Source: Actinomycetota bacterium
Lineage (GTDB): Bacteria > Actinomycetota > Actinomycetes > Actinomycetales > Angustibacteraceae
Length of the DNA stretch: 7,532 bases
NCBI GenBank assembly: GCA_014377795.1
Contig: JACMOY010000135.1
Span: forward strand, 1 to 7,532
Direction: 5' to 3'
Below the pieces are notes generated by a model. The model was given only the letters and a program-made list of their open reading frames with translations. It did not search any database and was not told the DNA's origin. Positions 5,900 through 7,532 of this stretch are shown here, piece by piece (position 1 is the first letter of the stretch; each line of letters starts with the position of its first letter). A program made the translations under genes and the position numbers.

Positions 5900-7216
5900 A
5901 TGACCACGACGCTGCCCACCGACGTCCAGCCGACCTCGACGCAGGACACTGCGCTGCGGGCCGACGTCCTTGCGGCGTGCGGCCGGGCGCGTGAGGCAGC
6001 GCGCGCCGTCCGTCCCCTGACCCGTGGGGCGAAGGACGCGCTGCTGCTCGCGATGGCAGCGGCGCTGGACGCCGCGGTCGACGAGGTCGTGGCGGCCAAC
6101 GCGACAGACCTCGAGGTCGCCGCCCGTGCGCAGACGCGCGAGTCGCTGATCGACCGGTTGCGCCTGGACGCCGGGCGACTGGCCGCGTCGGCCCAGGGCC
6201 TGCGCGAGCTGGCCGCGCTGCCCGACCCGGTGGGCGAGGTGGTGCGCGGCCAGCGGCTGGCGAACGGGCTCGAGGTGCGTCAGACCCGGGTGCCGATGGG
6301 CGTGGTCGCGATGGTCTACGAGGCTCGTCCCAACGTGACCGTGGACGCGGCTGGTCTGGCCCTCAAGAGCGGCAACGCGGTCGTGCTGCGCGGCGGGGCC
6401 GCGGCGGCGCAGACCAACCGCGCCCTGGTGCGCGTGCTGCGCACCGTCCTGGTCGAGCGGGGGCTGCCGGCGGACGCCGTCGTGCTGCTCGACCAGGGTG
6501 GTCGCGCTGCCGTGCGCCACCTGATGACCGCCCGCGGCTACGTGGACGTGCTGATCCCGCGCGGGGGAGCCGAGCTGATCACCGCCGTGGTCGAGGGCTC
6601 GACGGTGCCGGTGATCGAGACCGGGATCGGCATCTGCCACGTGTACGTCGACGCGTCGGCCGACCTCGACCGGGCCGTCGCGATCACGGTGAACTCCAAG
6701 ACCCACCGACCCGGGGTGTGCAACGCGGCCGAGACGCTGCTGGTGCACCGGGACGTCGCCGGACCGTTCCTGCGGCGCGCGCTGCCGGCGCTGGACGCCG
6801 CCGGGGTGCGGCTGCACGTCGATGCCGCGACCGGGGCACTGGCGGCCGACGCCGGGGTGGCCATCACGCCCGCGGACGACGCGGACTGGGGAGCCGAGTA
6901 CCTCTCGCTGGACCTCGCTGTCGCCGTCGTGGACGACCTGGACGCGGCGCTGGCGCACATCCGCCGGTGGGGCAGCGGGCACACCGAGGCGATCGTGACG
7001 CAGGACCAGTCGGCGGCTCGGGCCTTCGTCGCCGGGGTCGACGCGGCCGCGGTCATGGTCAACGCCTCGACGCGGTTCACCGACGGCGGCGAGCTGGGGC
7101 TGGGTGCCGAGATCGGCATCTCGACCCAGAAGCTGCACGCCCGCGGCCCGATGGGACTGGCCGAGCTGACCACCACGACCTGGGTCGTCACCGGCGAGGG
7201 TCACGTCCGCAGCTGA
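5900..7216 (+). CDS. proA: Gamma-glutamyl phosphate reductase (glutamate-5-semialdehyde dehydrogenase)
   Basis: NADPH-dependent reductase converting glutamyl 5-phosphate to glutamate 5-semialdehyde, which cyclises to pyrroline-5-carboxylate, the substrate of ProC (not in this window). The 438-residue protein of the aldehyde dehydrogenase superfamily shows [23 protein letters not shown] (131-153, given here in two parts: [10 protein letters not shown] and [13 protein letters not shown]), LRGG 163-166, IPRGG 219-223, catalytic C274 in [11 protein letters not shown], and the C-terminal signature [11 protein letters not shown] with HARGPMGL. Nothing essential is missing, and length is within the usual 415-440. 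I chose the ATG at 5900 over an in-frame GTG at 5864, which overlaps the preceding gene and adds a non-conserved 12-residue Arg-rich start. It is the last protein gene before the rRNA operon. A terminator is not obvious after it; only a short GGTCG/CGACC hairpin (7231-7243) is visible. Confidence 0.97.
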   Translation: MTTTLPTDVQPTSTQDTALRADVLAACGRAREAARAVRPLTRGAKDALLLAMAAALDAAVDEVVAANATDLEVAARAQTRESLIDRLRLDAGRLAASAQGLRELAALPDPVGEVVRGQRLANGLEVRQTRVPMGVVAMVYEARPNVTVDAAGLALKSGNAVVLRGGAAAAQTNRALVRVLRTVLVERGLPADAVVLLDQGGRAAVRHLMTARGYVDVLIPRGGAELITAVVEGSTVPVIETGIGICHVYVDASADLDRAVAITVNSKTHRPGVCNAAETLLVHRDVAGPFLRRALPALDAAGVRLHVDAATGALAADAGVAITPADDADWGAEYLSLDLAVAVVDDLDAALAHIRRWGSGHTEAIVTQDQSAARAFVAGVDAAAVMVNASTRFTDGGELGLGAEIGISTQKLHARGPMGLAELTTTTWVVTGEGHVRS

Positions 7217-7230
7217 GGGCGCGCACCCCC

Positions 7231-7243
7231 GGTCGGGACGACC
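7231..7243 (+). other. Short hairpin after proA (weak terminator candidate)
   Basis: GGTCG (7231-7235) and CGACC (7239-7243) pair around a GGA loop, 14 nt after the proA stop. It is only 5 bp and has no T-run, so on its own it is a weak terminator. No better candidate is visible before the rRNA promoter, and read-through from proA into the rRNA operon is possible. Confidence 0.25.
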
Positions 7244-7322
7244 CCGAGGGCCGTGTACTGTTCCACCCAGATCCCCAACCACGGACGGTTCCACTGCAGT
7301 CGGCTTCGGTCGGCGGGCGAAG

Positions 7323-7352
7323 TTGACCGGCCTGACGTGGATCAGCTAGGTT
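7323..7352 (+). promoter_or_regulatory. rRNA operon promoter (TTGACC-18-TAGGTT)
   Basis: The -35 box TTGACC is at 7323-7328 and the -10 box TAGGTT at 7347-7352, with an 18-bp spacer. TAGGTT fits the -10 consensus of HrdB/SigA promoters in high-GC actinobacteria. Start of transcription is expected near 7359. The region between the -10 box and that point (AGGGCAG) is G-rich, as at stringently controlled rRNA promoters. A weaker upstream promoter with -10 TACTGT (7256-7261) is conceivable but lacks a good -35. Confidence 0.75.
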
Positions 7353-7358
7353 AGGGCA

Positions 7359-7509
7359 GTTGCCCCGGGCGAGGACCTCACGGTCCGAGCGGGTGTGCGT
7401 GTGGTCTTTGAGAACTCAACAGCGTGCCGTTTTGTTGATGCCATTGTTTTGATGGTGTTGTTTTGTGCATCCTGTTGTGGGGTGTTGTTGTGCCAGTTTT
7501 CATTGTTTA
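7359..7509 (+). promoter_or_regulatory. rRNA leader with boxB-like hairpin and boxA-like antitermination motif
   Basis: The leader of about 150 nt contains GGACC/GGTCC (7373-7377 with 7382-7386, loop TCAC), extendable through tandem G-A mismatches to C70-G89 and G69-C90 (last two digits of 73xx). It resembles boxB. At 7402-7414, TGGTCTTTGAGAA, continuing into CTCAACAGCGTGCC, matches the conserved actinobacterial rrn leader motif in the boxA position (compare E. coli TGCTCTTTAACA), where NusB-NusE binds. The rest, about 7427-7509, is unusually T- and G-rich and probably pairs with the spacer after 16S for RNase III processing; that partner lies outside the window. Confidence 0.7.
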
Positions 7510-7532
7510 TCGATGGAGAGTTTGATCCTGGC
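7510..7532 (+). rRNA. rrs: 16S ribosomal RNA, 5' end only
   Basis: AGAGTTTGATCCTGGC at 7517-7532 is the universal start of 16S rRNA (E. coli positions 8-23, the binding site of primer 27F). By that alignment the mature 5' end is at about 7510, give or take a few bases. Only the first 23 nt or so lie in the window. The gene runs in the same direction as all the protein genes. Confidence 0.95.

Noticed and set aside
5843..7294. 483-codon open frame on the - strand opposite proA
   Set aside because: Antisense shadow of proA; composition dominated by Arg, Gly, His and Gln, no domain motif.
6718..7326. 202-codon + strand frame overlapping the end of proA
   Set aside because: Out-of-frame shadow of proA, Arg/Gly-rich with no motif and no ribosome-binding site.
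1..7532. Mobile element, CRISPR array, defence system or tRNA gene
   Set aside because: No transposase or integrase motifs, spaced repeats or cloverleaf sequence found on either strand; gene content is conserved housekeeping.

Overview
The window is GC-rich chromosomal DNA from an actinobacterium. The support is the long Rne/Rng ribonuclease with an Arg-rich flank, the gene order rne-rplU-rpmA-obg-proB-(small ORF)-proA, GTG starts, a SigA/HrdB-type promoter pair, and an rRNA leader carrying the TCTTTGAGAACTCAA motif typical of actinobacterial rrn operons. I cannot place it below phylum level. All genes lie on the + strand.

Layout. Bases 1-1830 hold the 3' part of an RNase E/G gene. Its frame is open to the left edge, so the true start lies outside. 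Bases 1831-2067 hold a strong hairpin, then a good promoter (TTGACC-18-TACCCT) and a folded leader of about 107 nt. rplU (L21, 2068-2376) and rpmA (L27, 2451-2705) follow, with a small hairpin between them. Two consecutive GC-rich hairpins (2722-2741 and 2753-2789) separate rpmA from obg (2818-4347). proB (4362-5495), an unrecognised 115-121 residue gene (5515-5880) and proA (5900-7216) follow with gaps of 14-19 nt. proA also carries a leaderless-type -10 box just before its ATG. Bases 7217-7509 hold an rRNA promoter and leader with boxB-like and boxA-like elements. The first 23 nt or so of a 16S rRNA gene close the window.

How it works together. The first half is a translation and RNA-processing block: an RNA-degradation enzyme, two 50S proteins and the 50S-assembly GTPase Obg. 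The second half makes proline: ProB phosphorylates glutamate and ProA reduces the product to glutamate semialdehyde. Most of this is ordinary, conserved actinobacterial chromosome, and I see no mobile element, CRISPR array or defence system. The least explained parts are the small protein between proB and proA, whose predicted secondary-structure order resembles a ferredoxin-like/ACT fold, the non-coding structures around rplU-rpmA-obg, and the position of an rRNA operon directly after proA. The window starts in a C9/G9 inverted repeat and ends at the edge of an rRNA repeat, so it may be a whole assembly contig bounded by two hard-to-assemble sequences.
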